Assembly: GCF_018446385.1 (NCBI RefSeq)
Contig: NC_055987.1
Location: 84,997,418-85,061,417 of the forward strand
Reading direction: 5' to 3'
Source of the DNA: Zingiber officinale
Lineage: Eukaryota; Streptophyta; Magnoliopsida; Zingiberales; Zingiberaceae
Length of the DNA stretch: 64,000 nt
In this document: piece after piece, positions 35,490-48,010 of the stretch
How positions within the stretch are numbered: position 1 is the first letter of the stretch
How the letters are laid out: each line of letters begins with the position of its first letter
Made by a program: the position numbers and the translations under genes
The notes under the pieces: model-generated
The model's input: the letters and a program-made list of their open reading frames with translations, nothing else
What the model was told of the DNA's origin: nothing
The model's database searches: none

Positions 35490-36059
35490 ACTGCCGTAAA
35501 ACATATATTAAAGTACTTGAGAAGGACTAGAGATTATATGCTGGTTTACCAGGCAGATGATTTACTCTCTGTAGGTTACACGGATTCAGATTTCCAATCA
35601 GATAGGGACAGTAGTAAGTCAACCTCGGGGTATGTGTTTACTTTGGGAGGTGAAGCCATAGCATGGAGGAGTGTTAAGCAGAAATGTGTTTCAGACTCCA
35701 CCATGGAAGCTGAGTATATGACAGCTTCTAAGGCAACTAAAGAAGCAGTATGGCTCAGAAACTTCTTGATGGACTTAGATGTGATTCCTGGTTTGCCTAA
35801 AATTATCATAATTTATTGTGATAATAGTGGTGCAGTAGCAAACTCAAAGGAACCACGAGCCCATAAGGCAAGTAAACACATTGAGCGCAAGTACCACCTG
35901 ATACGAGATATCATAAAGCGAGGAGAAGTTATTGTCGCCAAGATTACATCAGCAGATAACCTGGCAGATCCTTTCACTAAGGCCCTTCCGACGAGAGCTT
36001 TTGATGGGCATGTTGAGGGGATGAGAATCAGATGTATGGTAGCATATATGGCATCATAG
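35490..36059 (+). pseudogene. Copia RNase H
   Basis: Open from 35490 to the natural stop at 36057-36059. Shows YTDSDFQSDRDSSKSTSGY (first catalytic Asp), STMEAEYM (Glu), YCDNSGAVANSKEP (Asp) and HIERKYHLIRD, ending with ADPFTKALPTRAF. The domain itself is intact but is separated from the RT by a stop. It degrades the RNA strand during cDNA synthesis. Confidence 0.9.
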
Positions 36060-36069
36060 TCTTTTAGTA

Positions 36070-36081
36070 TAAGTGGGAGAT
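36070..36081 (+). other. Polypurine tract of the 25-kb Copia
   Basis: aagtgggagat directly precedes the 3' LTR start TGTTAGGATG at 36082 and would prime plus-strand synthesis. Confidence 0.85.
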
Positions 36082-38545
36082 TGTTAGGATGTATACTAAA
36101 AGCCTAGCTTTTTGTATGAACATTTATTTTGAAATGAGAATTACATTGGTCAAATGTCTGCATTTAGTTAAATGCAATTGTCCATTTAATTTATATTGTA
36201 GATAACATGGTGTGTGGTGTCACACAGAAGATAATGTTATTAGTTCCTTATAAATTATAAATAGTAGCTCACAACCAAGATGGATTGGGATAAGCCATTA
36301 GAATGGTTGTAGTGTAATTTGGTATTAGTTTATCTTGACTATAAAATTACACTAGTACACTATGTGTGTATTGAGTAGGACGATTTGAGGTTGTTCTTTT
36401 TATATTGACTGCATAAAAGAACAAAACCTCTATTATTATGGATATACGTACTCTTAATCCCGATATAATAATAAACACATATACTTAGTATTTATTTCTT
36501 TAATTTATCAAAGGGTGAAATTTATTCAGTTAAATCAATAGGCCCGATAAGTTGGGAAATAATATTATTTATATGGTGTGTTGTTGATTATAAAAGGAAA
36601 CTGTGTCCTAGTAATCTAGGTTGATGAAGTCCCCTTGAGAAGCTCATAGGATTATCATGTAAACCCTGCAAGTGGACTTAGTCCAACATGATAATAAGGT
36701 TGAGTGGTACTACTCTTGGAGTTAGATGTTAATTAAGTGAGTTGTCAGTAACTCATTTAATTAACAGACATACGATATCTTAAACATAGGAAGACTAACA
36801 CACTCATGATAATTAGGAGCCCATATTGTAATATAGGATTGGTGTGATAGTTCAATAATAATTCTTTAGTGGTATGAGTTATTATTGATGAACTTGAGTT
36901 GAGTGTTCGGGTCGAACACAGGAAGCTCAAGTCCATCAGGAGGCCAAAACCAATTCCTCCTCTTGGTCCCTGTTGTAGCCTCTATAAAGCCTCGCATTCA
37001 CCCGTTTTGGTTTTGCTTCCTGCCCAAGAAAGGGGGCGGCCACATCCTTGCTTGGTGCCCATGCAAGGGGCTGGCCAAGCCTTGCTTCCTATCCAAGAAA
37101 GGGGCTGGCCAAGCCTTGCTTGGTGCCCAAGCAAGGGGCTAGCCAAACCAAAAGAAAAGAAAAGAAAAAGGAAAAAAAGGGGGGAGATATTTTCTCAAGA
37201 GAATTAGAGATTTTTCTAAAAAGAATTACGTAAATTCTTTCTTATAAATTTTCTAAAAAGAATTATATTAATTCTTTCCTAAGAAATTTTTCTAAAAAGA
37301 ATTATGTTAATTCTTTCCTAGAGATTTTTCTAAAAAGAATTATGTTGATTCTTTCTTAGAAATTTTCTAAAAAGAATTAAGAAATTTTTCTAAAAAGAAT
37401 TATGTTAATTCTTTCCTAGAGATTTTTCTAAAAAGAATTATGATTATTTCATAGAAATTTTCTAAAAAGAATTATACTAATTCTTTCTTAAGAAATTTTT
37501 CTAAAAAAGAATTATATTAATTATTTTCTAGAGATTTTTTCTAAACAAAAATCTATTACTTTTTCTCCTTTTTTATCTAGCGCAAAGGGCTATAAAAGGA
37601 GAGGAGGTTGGGCCACAATCAACAATTCAATTAAGAATTGATAAGTTGTTCTCCACAACTAAAAACCCTCTCCTTTCCATTAAGGTCGGCACCCCATCCT
37701 TTTCTTCTTCCTTCTCTTTCCTCTAGGGCCAACACCCCACTTCTTTTCTTCTTCCCTTTTCTTCCCTCTAGGACCGACACCCCATCTTCTCTTGGTGGTC
37801 GGAGCTTGGAGGAAAAGAAAATGAAGAGACGAAGTACCTTGGTGGCCGACTGTTTGGAGGAGAAGAAGAAGATGGAGGCGTTCCTTTCTTTGCATCTTTT
37901 GGTGGTAGGCGGCTTGGAAACAAAAGGGGTTCGGGTGTTTTTGTCTTGGTAGATCATCGCCCACACGACGTCCAAGAAGAGAAGAGGAATATGGCAGAAG
38001 ATCAAAAGGTCTTTGTCTACGAAGAAAGGTACAACTAATTATTTTTCCACAGCATAACTAATTTTATTTTCTTTGTATGGATCCTGAAATACCAACACAA
38101 GAGACTAGCGATTTTGTGTTTTTATTTTTGTGCTTCAATTTTGTGTTTCGATCTTATGCTTTGATTGAAGTCTCTGAAGTTAAACCTAAGTTACTGTGAG
38201 AAGTTTAAAGACTTTGTCTAGGAAGTGGTGGATGATCCCATAACCAAGATGGCCTAGTGCCTCGTCAACGACCTGGAAGCCAATCATTGAAATAAATATT
38301 TAATCAACTTCTGTAATATGGTTTAACTTATGAAGAACACAAGGGTTGAACTTGGAGTAAAAATGTTAAGTTTTGTTTCCAATCCAAGTTTAACTTTGAA
38401 GAACCAACTTGGAGTAAAAATGTTAAGTTTTGTTTCCAATCCAAGTTTAACTTTTGAAGAGCACATGGGTTGCTAGGAAAAGTTCTGTGCTTGTACAAAT
38501 TTTTGTACAGGGGAAACAGAACGATATTTCGAGTAGCACCCAATA
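36082..38545 (+). repeat. 3' LTR of the 25-kb Copia
   Basis: Starts TGTTAGGATG, ends CCCAATA where the 5' LTR ends CCCAACA. TATAAAAGG lies at 37591-37599. Scattered substitutions and small indels separate it from 25088-27581, including a 16-bp loss inside the 38-bp array. Confidence 0.92.
37210..37560 (+). repeat. 38-bp palindromic array, 3' LTR copy
   Basis: Word ctaaaaagaatta at 37216, 37253, 37292, 37330, 37367, 37390, 37428, 37462, 37501 and 37541. The interval 37367-37390 is 23 bp, showing a 16-bp deletion relative to the 5' LTR copy. Confidence 0.9.
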
Positions 38546-39700
38546 GTGAACCCACGGCTAGCTGTATCCCTAAACCATTAAGGGTCACACAAGTATTGGT
38601 TTCCCTATTTTTCGTTGAGAAAGTTAAATTCAAGTAGTTGAATTTGGCAAATAAAGTTTGATGTGATCAAACTGTGTATTGACAAATAAAGTTTGATATG
38701 ATCAAATATTAAAATGACATCTAGTCAATGAAAATAAGGAGAGTGGAAGAACTCCATACAAAGTCTATAAATTAAATTTATATTATCATAATAGTGAGCA
38801 AGTGTGTTTGTCACGTCAATGATATTGGATCATTGATATGATTATAATAGACTCGCATTATTAGATTTTAGAAAAGTTTAAAAATCTAATAGGTAAAGAT
38901 GGAAAAGATATGGGGCTTTGAAAGTTTAAGCCCAACAGAAAATGTAATTACAATTAAAATTGCATCATGAGAAAATAAAAAAATAAAAAAGAGATTTCAT
39001 GGTCAATGTAACATGAGAAAAAGGATTTTTTTTTTTTTTTTCCATTTTCCCACTCTCCACGTTATCCTTTTCCCCCACTCATTCTCTCCACTCACTCTAT
39101 GTTATTTTTTGGCTTGCTCTTTAAGAAATTAAAATTAAGAGCTCTCTCTCACTCTCCCATGAAGAATTGTTACTTGGGCAACCTCTACATTTTTCCTTGG
39201 AAGAATTCGAAGAAAGAAGCTTCTTCTCTTTTCTTTGAAAATTCGGATACCTATTCTTCCCTTGGAGAATTTAGGTAGCCCCCTTTTTAAAGAAAGAAGA
39301 TAGAGATTTTTTCCTCTCTTCAATCAAAAAGTCACATCTCTTCATTGTTGCTTCTTCTCTTCGAAAAGTATTGTAGTTGCCCATCTTTTTGTAGAATTTT
39401 AGAAGGCAAAGGCCCTTGTTGAGGGCTATTAGACAATCCCTTGTGAAGGGATAATTGGGTAGCCCCTTCCTCATCTTCGAGGAAGATGTTTCGACCGTCT
39501 CGACGAAAAATGACACTTGATCTCTAGTGCGATCAAGTATTGGAAAGAGGACTCCGATTGTGGACCAAATTATATGAAGGGAGTACGAGTTCGTGGCAAC
39601 AACGAGGAGTTATTTCGCTACAACCAGAATAGTTAGAGTCATCCCCAAACACAAGTTGTTTGGAAGGTATGTTTATACTTGTACTATGATTCATATGTAT
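38546..39700 (+). repeat. Old Copia LTR, right part
   Basis: Continues 24050-25087 across the Copia insertion (gtgaacccacggctagctg). Includes a 16-17-base T run near 39028, pyrimidine-rich 39040-39110 and a purine/pyrimidine-biased leader. Open frames at 39135-39516 on the minus strand have no recognisable motif. End not defined. Confidence 0.45.
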
Positions 39701-40299
39701 ATTGATGTATGTGTTAATAGTTTTATTTAGATTATACTTAAATGATCTAATATGTTTATTTTATATAATTTAGCATGTCTAAATAAATTGATTAAATGAG
39801 CATTAGATGAATCAATCAATTGATAGTTTATCTTTGTTATACTTTTAGGATCTTACTTATATGGTTAGATTGTAATGCATACTTAGATAAAGATCATGCT
39901 TATGTTTACTTTAAAAATCATATGAACACTCCTTTGATTTAATTGTTAAATCATAAATAAAATTTTAAATTTTCACTATGCATAGGAGTATAGAAACACG
40001 ATATCTGAATTTCAAATTCAGCGTTAACATATTGATTCTTGGGAGTGTACTATGATCTAACACTTTGTTAGACATAAGTTACTCCTAAAGTTCAGTTCTT
40101 GTAATCTTGAATTATGCTATATAATTTTTTACTTATAAAAAAAATGAAGAGTTTTCTTCCTTATCTTTGCAACTTGAGTAGAACATATCTCTTGATGTTT
40201 GCAAGTGGAGGATAATATGTTCTCCTCACTAATGATTTTTAATTCCTTTTCCAGTGGTTTAACTTTATTTTTTTATTTAGGTAATGCATTTGTGAGACA
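39701..40299. other. Unassigned AT-rich sequence
   Basis: I see no open frame, repeat boundary or family motif here. Confidence 0.4.
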
Positions 40300-40975
40300 T
40301 GAAATAGTTGAATACAATGTCTAATTTAGGGGAGGTTACCTCATCATCACTTGATGACGATGATTCATTTGATGATGCCTCTTTCCTCATTAGAATTTTC
40401 TTTTTCGACCTTGCTTGAGTAACTATCACCATCATTTATGGCCATGAGTGCAACATGTATTGTCTATTTCCCAACATCTTCTTCATCCGAATGAACTTGA
40501 AGAATGGTCAACACATGTGACCTTTAATGTCTTTTTCTTCTTTGACTTATCTTCTTGTTTTAGCAGCTAAGGGTACTCCAATTTGTAATGACCCTTCCTA
40601 TTACATCCTTCTTTGTTAACCACTTCAGATTTTGATTTTAGGAGACTTACCCCTCTTCTTGCTTTCTTCGATAATCTTCTTTACATCCTTCTTATTGTAT
40701 CTTCAACTTCGTGGCATCATTTTCTCAACAAAGTTTGCCATCTCACCAAAAGAAAATTCCTCTTTGTTGTCTATTTCTAATTCAAACTCAAAGGATTGCT
40801 CCTTTTTCTTCTTTTTCTTCTTGCCTTTATCATCCGCAAATAAAGTTATACCTTTTTAATTATGCCTTGAATTAGCCTGTTCGTATAGCTCTAGTTCACA
40901 AAATAGCTCATTTAACTTGACAATTAACAAATCCTTACTGACCTTGTAGACATCTAATGGGGGGCAAGATAGCAA
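40300..40975 (-). pseudogene. Copia gag relic
   Basis: Minus-strand blocks keep gag order: a piece like VSKDLLIVKLNELFCELELY near 40900-40960, Lys-rich KGKKKKKKKEQSF, EEFSFGEMANFVEKMM near 40715-40760, a zinc-knuckle remnant near 40570-40610 and a Ser/Asp-rich tail near 40350-40375. Stops and shifts are frequent. The arrangement resembles the Sirevirus gags at 4580 and 29834. Confidence 0.6.
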
Positions 40976-40979
40976 TTAT

Positions 40980-41560
40980 CATATAGGTGGACGAGATGAC
41001 AGAATTAAGAAGACAAGAAAAGAAAACTAAGAAGACAAAGAGAAATCTCATTGTTTGCCAAAAAAAGAAAACTTTCTTAATAATAAAGAATGATTCATCA
41101 AATAGACATATAGATATTTATATAAACTCTAAACCTAGGACTCTAGAAAAAGAAAGAAATCATAAAATATGACCCTCAATTCCAATATTGTATAGAAAGG
41201 AAAGAAAGTCTTATCAAAAAAAAATTATAACAGAAAGAAATTATCAGAACAGAACATTGATATAGATAAACCTTGACCCATATATATCAAAAATACCAAA
41301 AATATCCTAAAATAGAAATTATTAAAAATAATAAAAAGATCTTCAAAGGCTCTAAAATAGGCTTTAATGATGGACTTTGGGCCCCAAACTTAGCAGTTAT
41401 AGGTTCCCTAGTAATAAATGTAGATTTTTGAATTATGCATGCATGAGCGCAGACAGAGTCTAATTCTAAGTTCTAAGTCAAAAGTTATGTATCTTTAAAA
41501 TTCAAGGGGTCATATTGAGTTAGTCCTATATCAGTCGTTTTAGGTTGAAAAGAATTCATC
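40980..41560 (-). repeat. AT-rich sequence, probable LTR of the Gypsy relic
   Basis: Lies immediately downstream (minus) of the Gypsy pol relic and resembles 20651-21120. Words ataccaaaaatatcctaaa and caaaagttatg are shared. No TG start is certain. Confidence 0.45.
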
Positions 41561-41639
41561 CTCGAGTTCATAGTAGTCTCTCAAGCATCCATAAAATAAG
41601 GAGTCGAGTGCTTCACATTAAAGATATTAGAAATCCTTA

Positions 41640-43130
41640 AATGACTAGGAAGGTGCAACCTATAGGCATTGTCATTGATCTTCTATAGTATCTTTTATTG
41701 TCCAATCTTTTGATCTTTTAGCTTATTATACTCACTAATAGGAAAATGATTACGAGTTAATACAACACAAACAAAATCTCCAACCTCAAAAAGAATCTAT
41801 CGGCGATGACTATCAACCCAAGTCTTGTACTTGGTATTGCTTTCAAGAATTATCAGTTTCACCTACTCATGAATGCCCCAAAGATGCTCTGTCATCTCAT
41901 CTAATTTAGGATTAAATCATCCCATATGTGGAACAGGGGTTAAGTCCAGAACCTTAGATGAGTTTCACCCATAAACAATTTCAAAAGGGCTCAACCCTAT
42001 GTCCTATTTCTTGATCTTTTGTAGGCAAATTTTGCTTAAGGTAATGTCAAATCCCATTGCTTTGGCTTAGTACCTGTCAAACACCTCAGAAGATTGCCAA
42101 AACTTTGATTCACCACTTTAGTATGCCCATCAGTCTGAGGTGGCAGGCACTACTAAAGTTCAACTGCATTCCTAATTTTTCCTATAAGCTCTTTTAGAAA
42201 TTACTGATTAATTTGCTATCATGGCATGAAGTCATGGATCGAGAAACACCATACAAATGCACAATCTCCTTGAAATAAAGATGGATAATCCGGATAACAT
42301 CCATAGTCCTCTTGCAAGCTATAAAATGTGTCATCTTTGAAAACTTGTCAACCACAATAAGAATAGAATTTGTGGCTTGTAGGGTGTGAAGTAATCCTAA
42401 TATAAAATCCATGTTGACGTCAAATCAAGGGGGTTCAGGAACAAATAAAGGAGTGCATAAGCTTGTATTGGTGAAAACCCCCTTAGATTGCTAGCATACA
42501 AAATATCAATCAATAAAATGAGCCACATCTTTAGTCAACTTGGTCCAATAAAAATCGACAAACATGAGGGTCAACGTCATATTATGTCCAAAGTTCCCCT
42601 TATTATGAAGCACACTCATAATCTGTTGTGTTATAGAGCAATTTGGAATACACAAGTGAAACCTATAAAATAGATAGTCATTATGCCAAATAAAAGGAGT
42701 TTAAGGAATATATAAGAGAGTGCATAAGCTTGTATTGGTGAAACCCCCCTTGATTGCTAACATATGAAATATCAATCAACAAAGTGAGTCACATCTTTAG
42801 TCAACTTGGGCCAATAAAAATTGACAAACATGAGGGTCAACATCTTATCATGTCCAAAGTTCCCCTTATTATGAAGCTAACTCATAATCTGTTGTGTCAT
42901 AGAGCAATCTGGAACGCACAACTGCAACCTATAAAATAGATAGTCATTATATAAAATAAAATCGTGTCGGTGACCATCACGTACCTCCTACAATATCCTT
43001 CTGAATAATGGGTTAGCTGCATACATATCTAAAAAAATATCAAAGCCTACAACGTTGATACTCATGGTGGTGAGTAATGAAGAACGATGACTCAGGGCTT
43101 TTGCAACATGATTCAGACTTCCGGCTTAGT
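41640..43130 (-). pseudogene. Gypsy integrase relic, minus strand
   Basis: The central block reads MDFILGLLHTLQATNSILIV then FSKMTHFIACKRTMDVIRI (42194-42412), the integrase core around its first and second catalytic Asp. Downstream on the minus strand, 41780-41900 has the C-terminal helix region (LHE-VKLIILESNTKYKTWVD), and 41560-41600 the pol end. Upstream, 42440-42955 covers the zinc-finger linker, duplicated in tandem. It is a different Gypsy family from the Tekay elements. It is interrupted at 43136 by the next element. Confidence 0.75.
42440..42955 (-). repeat. 267-bp tandem duplication in the Gypsy relic
   Basis: gagtgcataagcttgtattg occurs at 42451 and 42718; tagatagtcattat ends both units near 42672 and 42940. 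Units differ by scattered substitutions, so the duplication is old. Confidence 0.85.
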
Positions 43131-43135
43131 GTCTT

Positions 43136-46100
43136 TGTAAAATACCAAAAATAAATGTAAAATACCAAAAATAGGTGAATATTAATAAGGGAATTTTCTA
43201 TAATTTTTGGAAATTTTTCGGAAATTTTTCGGAGCTCGTATGGACGAGTTTACGGGGATAAAAGTGGGTCTCGAAAAGGCCTGTTTAGGCTACCTATTTA
43301 AGCGAGGAGAAGTTTGATTTTCTTTTATTCTTTTCCTATTTCATTTTCCTTTTAATCGTTTTATTTTCTTTTTCCTCTGTTTCTCCTCCCCGCGTGCCGA
43401 GCCGCCCGCGCCTCCTCCTCGCGTGCCCTAACCGGTGTCGCGGCAGTTTCTCTCCCTCTCTGCGTACAAAACCATTCGGCCAAGGGTTTTGCCCCTTCCC
43501 CTCGCCACTATTCGTCGGCCCTCATCGCAGTGGAGATCCCCAAATCGCATCAAGAGCCGCCGCCACTCCGATCCGGATCCGAGCCCTAACACCGGCCTTT
43601 CCTTCTCCTCTCCTTCGAGCGCCGACCACCAGGTCCACCGAGCCACCGCCGCCCGATTCGGCCAATTTTCGGTGCCCTAGGTTGGGTCCACAGCCAGCCG
43701 ACTTCCTCCTCCCTCGGCTCGCGACATCGCCGTCCTTCTGTGAGTCCTAGTTCTTCCTCTGCGTGCCACTGTCGAGGCTCTTCATCACCGGCACAGAGTC
43801 ACCACAGCCATATCCGAGACTCCACTTGGCTGTGCCCTAGATCATCGCAGCGGAGAGTGTGGGTAGGCGACTGAGGTAGGTTGCTTGAACCCTGTCCTTG
43901 CTCTTCTACCCTTTTTGCTTATCTCTCTTGTGCTTGGTCTCCTCCACAGAGAAGACATCGATTCGGAGCAAGAGATCGCTGGGTGTCGCTCCTCCTCAGC
44001 CAAGCGTCGGGCAATTTACCCTCTTCCCTAGTTCACCACCACAACACTATTCCGCAGGGTAGGTTTGTGTTGTTGGTTGTCTTGGTTCCGGCAGCACCTC
44101 TTTTGTTGGGTTCTTCGGGCCGCGAAAACCGCTTTTCCGCGTCGCGGAAACCCCGAGTCACCCAAAGCCGTAGATCCGTGCAAAGATTCGTAAACAAAAC
44201 TTTTCGAAAAACCTTTTCTTGTACGAGTTTGTAAAACCTTTAGATCTACACTAGATAAGGGTTATACCTTCGAAGCGTGCCTTTCGCTTATCCCGCTCGT
44301 CCAAGGAGTTGCCGGATCTCTAGACCGTTAAGCGCCGGTCCTCTAGAAGTATCCACACGGACACGTAGGTGGAGAAAACCTCACACAAAGGTGTGCTAGC
44401 ACCTTGGTGAGATTCGGCCAAGCAAGGAGGAGAGGGAGAGGGAGAGCTTGAGAGGAAGAAGGAGGAAGATTCACCACACTTGAATCAAATGAATGAAAAT
44501 CAATACCAATTCAAAAGTGGTCGGCCACTTCTCATCAAGTGTAACTCCCCATTAAATGCAATTAATGTGAAGTTAATAAGAAAATGACTTTGTAACTTCC
44601 ATGAGGTGGCACACCATGATGATGTGGAACATCATCATTGGTCCACCTAATGCCAACTCACCAATGAGGTGGCAAAAGGTCAAGTCAAAATTGACCTTTG
44701 GTCTTCCTTCTCTAGTAAAGTCAAACTTGACCCAATCTCTACCATGGTTGATCTAATCCAACCATTTGATTCGAGCCAACTTAATATAATGAATCTAATT
44801 CATTAAATTAAATTGATTTAATAAGTCATAATCTAAATTAGACTCATTAAATACATGAATCAACTTGAGTCAAACTCAAGTTAGCCCAATTAGGATTACT
44901 CTTAATCCAATTCGATTCATCAAATGAATCTAATCCTCTTGGTTCATCATATGAACCTAATCTCCATCTAATTGTCCTAAGTGTGTGACCCTATAGGTTC
45001 TTGTAACGTTGGCAATGCCCTAAACCCATTTAGGAGCATAAGTAATGAGCGGTATCTAGCAACACATCATTACTACCCAAGTTACAAGAATGTCGAGATC
45101 CGACATCACCTTGTGACTACTAATTGTGACTCCTCACAATATGTGACATTGTCCTTCTCTCCTAGACATCTAGATTGATCAATGTGAGGCATAGACCGTG
45201 TCATCCTCTAATCAATCTAAATCTTGAACTCCAAGTAGACTCACTCGATCAAATGAGCTCAACATCTAATGTTGACTCATTTGGGCATGGCCATGCACTT
45301 AGTGGTCTCACTCTATCAAGAATACCGATGTCGCTCCCGTCATATGGGAGGGATAGATTCCATCTACATTACTCACATCCCTCCGCATAATTTGTTACAT
45401 ACCCAGTAATCGCCTTTATAGTCCACCCAGTTACGGGTGACGTTTGACGAAACTAAAGTACATAACTCCTTATGTAGGGATCCATTGTAACTTCAGGTCT
45501 AAGGACTAATAGTCATACTAATAGCCACATGAGAAACTATATGACACTCATATAACGATCCATGATACTTTCTCATGGCGGGTCATTCAGTATACATTCT
45601 CTAATGCATACCCATGTGTCAGCTTGATATCTCTATATCCATGACTTGTGAGATCAAGTCATCGAGCTGACCTACATGCTGGTCTTATTGTATTAACATT
45701 ATCCCTGAATGCTAATACTCGACTAGGAATGATTTAGAGTAGTGTTCCCTATATCATCTCACTATCGATTCAACTAATCGATTGATATAGGTATGAACCT
45801 TCTACTCAAGGACGCTATTATACTTAGTCTATTTGGCACTAATATAAATAAGTATAATAACCAAACAAATGCCTTTATTAATATACAAGAATATGATATA
45901 CATGAGTCCATACAATCATCAAATGATTGACTCTAGGGCTCTAACTAACATCTTTGGCTGCGGATCAATAGCAGAGATCTGTGATTTAGGTAAGGGTTAG
46001 GGTAAGTGATTCATGTTGTTGATGAAATAGGATAAATGTGTTGTTGATCAGCAATTTCACCTTGTTGCAGCCATTCGATCCGGCTATAACCTTCTCTAGC

Positions 46101-48004
46101 AGTGGGTAAGTACAGATTTAGGTGAGTTTTTGTGTTGAATCTATGATGGATTATGTTATAGTAAGTCCTAATTAGAAGGTGGAACGATTAGGGTTAATGA
46201 AGTTAACCCTAATTGATTAATTGGATTAGAATTTAGTTTGGCTAATTGTTGTATGATAGAATTAGCTAAACTAGACATTATGTTTGATACCACAGGACTT
46301 TGACGCGAGACGAGCATCTCGATGTCAGATTTGGACCTTTCTATTGGAGGCGGGTACTTTGACTTATGTCTTTTGATATGCATAATAATGTATTTAACAT
46401 ATAGCAATGATTGTGTTTTCCATTTGTTTCGGTTGGTCACTACATGATCTGTTACATGTTTGCTTGTTTACTTATTATGCACTGCATGTTATTATTTACC
46501 TGATCATACAGGCTTTAGAGGTAGTGACACAACCATATTATACATTATGTTCAGGACCTAGGGTTTATTTGATACCCTATCTTATCGGTGTCCCTTCCAT
46601 TTGATACATTGTCCTGTGGTACATACTTTGTATTTATTTATATGGTTATTGTTATGCTGTTCATGATATTGCCATGTTTAGTGTCATGCATCATCTTGCA
46701 TGATTACATGCTGTGCGATTGTCTGCTCCATTATTGTCGAGCACATCGCCAGTTACATGTATCTGTACACACTACCACTCATGGGTTAGTGGTATATCAG
46801 ACAGGTGTGTGGCAGTTCTGCTGTTTGGCTCCGTTGGTCTAGTGACTCAGCGTGGTAACCAACAGATAGTTCCGCAATGTTTGGCTCTGTTGGTTTAGTG
46901 TAGCAGCGTGGTAGCCGGCAGGCAGTTGGACTTTGTTTGGCTCCGTTGGTCCACTCATGGGTAGTGTGACGCAGCGTGGTAGCCGGCAGAGATTCCGCCC
47001 CGTCATCGTGTACCGGGAGATGAGAGCATTGTGCTCCCCCATTTATGATTTGGGGTAGGAGTATGTGTGTACTATGACAGCATCCCGTCCACTCGGTCAC
47101 TCATCAGGGGCAGTGATGTCAGAGTACACAGTTGTCACAGCCCTACCCACTCGGACTCACCATTGTGTGTGAGATGGCTGACTGGCGTCAGGGGTGACCA
47201 TGTCATTAGCATCATATGCATGATGCATTTATTGCTTGTGTTTGCTGCATTTACTTGCTGCATTTATATGGATGCATATGATTGACATGCATACAGGATT
47301 ATCATACTCTCGGTTTGACGACCCCGTTATCCTTATATCTTGGTCCTGGTTAGTACAGTTTTCTCCTGTATTCCTCAGTTGCATTTATCTTTCTTGTATC
47401 AGGAGACTGTACGCATGATAAGTTCTATTGGTTATATTCTTTATTATGCATATCAGTTGTACCTGCTGAGTGTTGGACTCACACCCTCCTCCGTTGCTAT
47501 TTCAGGTTGATGCTGTCAGGAGAGAGTTCCGGTTGCTAGTCCCCTGCAGCCACGAGGCTGTTTATTTATATTTTGGCTTTATGTACTAGACTATATTTTG
47601 AACTTGTTATGTTTTGAATACTTTTGATCCTGTATGGATTGCTTTATTTAGTCAATGACTTTCATTCGGATTTGTTTTACTACATACCTACCTAGACGGC
47701 AGAAGAGGTGAGTGGATTTATTCCGTCAGATTTATGCTTTATGGGTGTAGTGGAGTAGGGTTGTTTTCGAGTCATCGTATTTCTGTTCTGTTTGTTTACT
47801 ATTAAACTGCGTGGTTGTGTCAGCCAGAGGCTGAAAATAGATATAAACTGTGTGGATGGTGTGCTTGTTTGCTTATTATTATTGTTATTATTCTAGCCGC
47901 ATGTGGCTGAGGTATATGGTGATGTAGAAAGTTTCAGATTATCCGTCGTACAGGGGAGATGCTGCCGAAATTTCTTTGGACAGTGACTCCCCCGGGGCGT
48001 GACA
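43136..48004 (+). repeat. 5' LTR of the Tekay-like element, with insert
   Basis: The start TGTAAAATACC occurs twice, at 43136 and 43156, as a 20-bp duplication; either may be the true end. Removing 44104-45950 and one target copy leaves about 3 kb. It ends GGGGCGTGACA at 48004. A TATTTAAG box lies near 43297. The family is the same as 8008-18719 but a distinct subfamily. Confidence 0.88.
44104..45950 (-). mobile_element. Solo LTR of a Copia element inside the Tekay LTR
   Basis: Starts (minus) TGTTAGTTAGAGCCC at 45950 and ends CCCAACA at 44104. Perfect TCTTT duplications flank it (44099-44103, 45951-45955), and the partner LTR at about 62018 shows the unfilled site. No primer site or coding sequence is inside. 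Orientation is chosen because TGTTAG...CCCAACA matches usual Copia LTR ends. Confidence 0.88.
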
Positions 48005-48010
48005 ATTTAG

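Larger units (their letters stand above)
25088..38545 (+). mobile_element. Copia element with 2.5-kb LTRs, gag-deleted
   Basis: LTRs 25088-27581 and 36082-38545 enclose a primer site, a leader carrying a 4.1-kb nested element (28035-32113), a nearly deleted gag and a full-length pol. Perfect target duplications GTGAA lie at 25083-25087 and 38546-38550. Pol runs in one frame from protease to RNase H, closed only by nonsense codons. Without the insert the element is about 9.4 kb. Domain order protease-integrase-RT-RNase H establishes Copia. Confidence 0.92.

Noticed and set aside
43394..44234. Pro/Ser/Arg-rich 117-118-codon frames, also at 61313-61669
   Set aside because: LTR sequence shared by both ends of the Tekay-like element; compositional openness on both strands, no domain.
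46168..47418. Set of small frames also found at 62235-63353
   Set aside because: LTR duplicates of the Tekay-like element, no recognisable motif.
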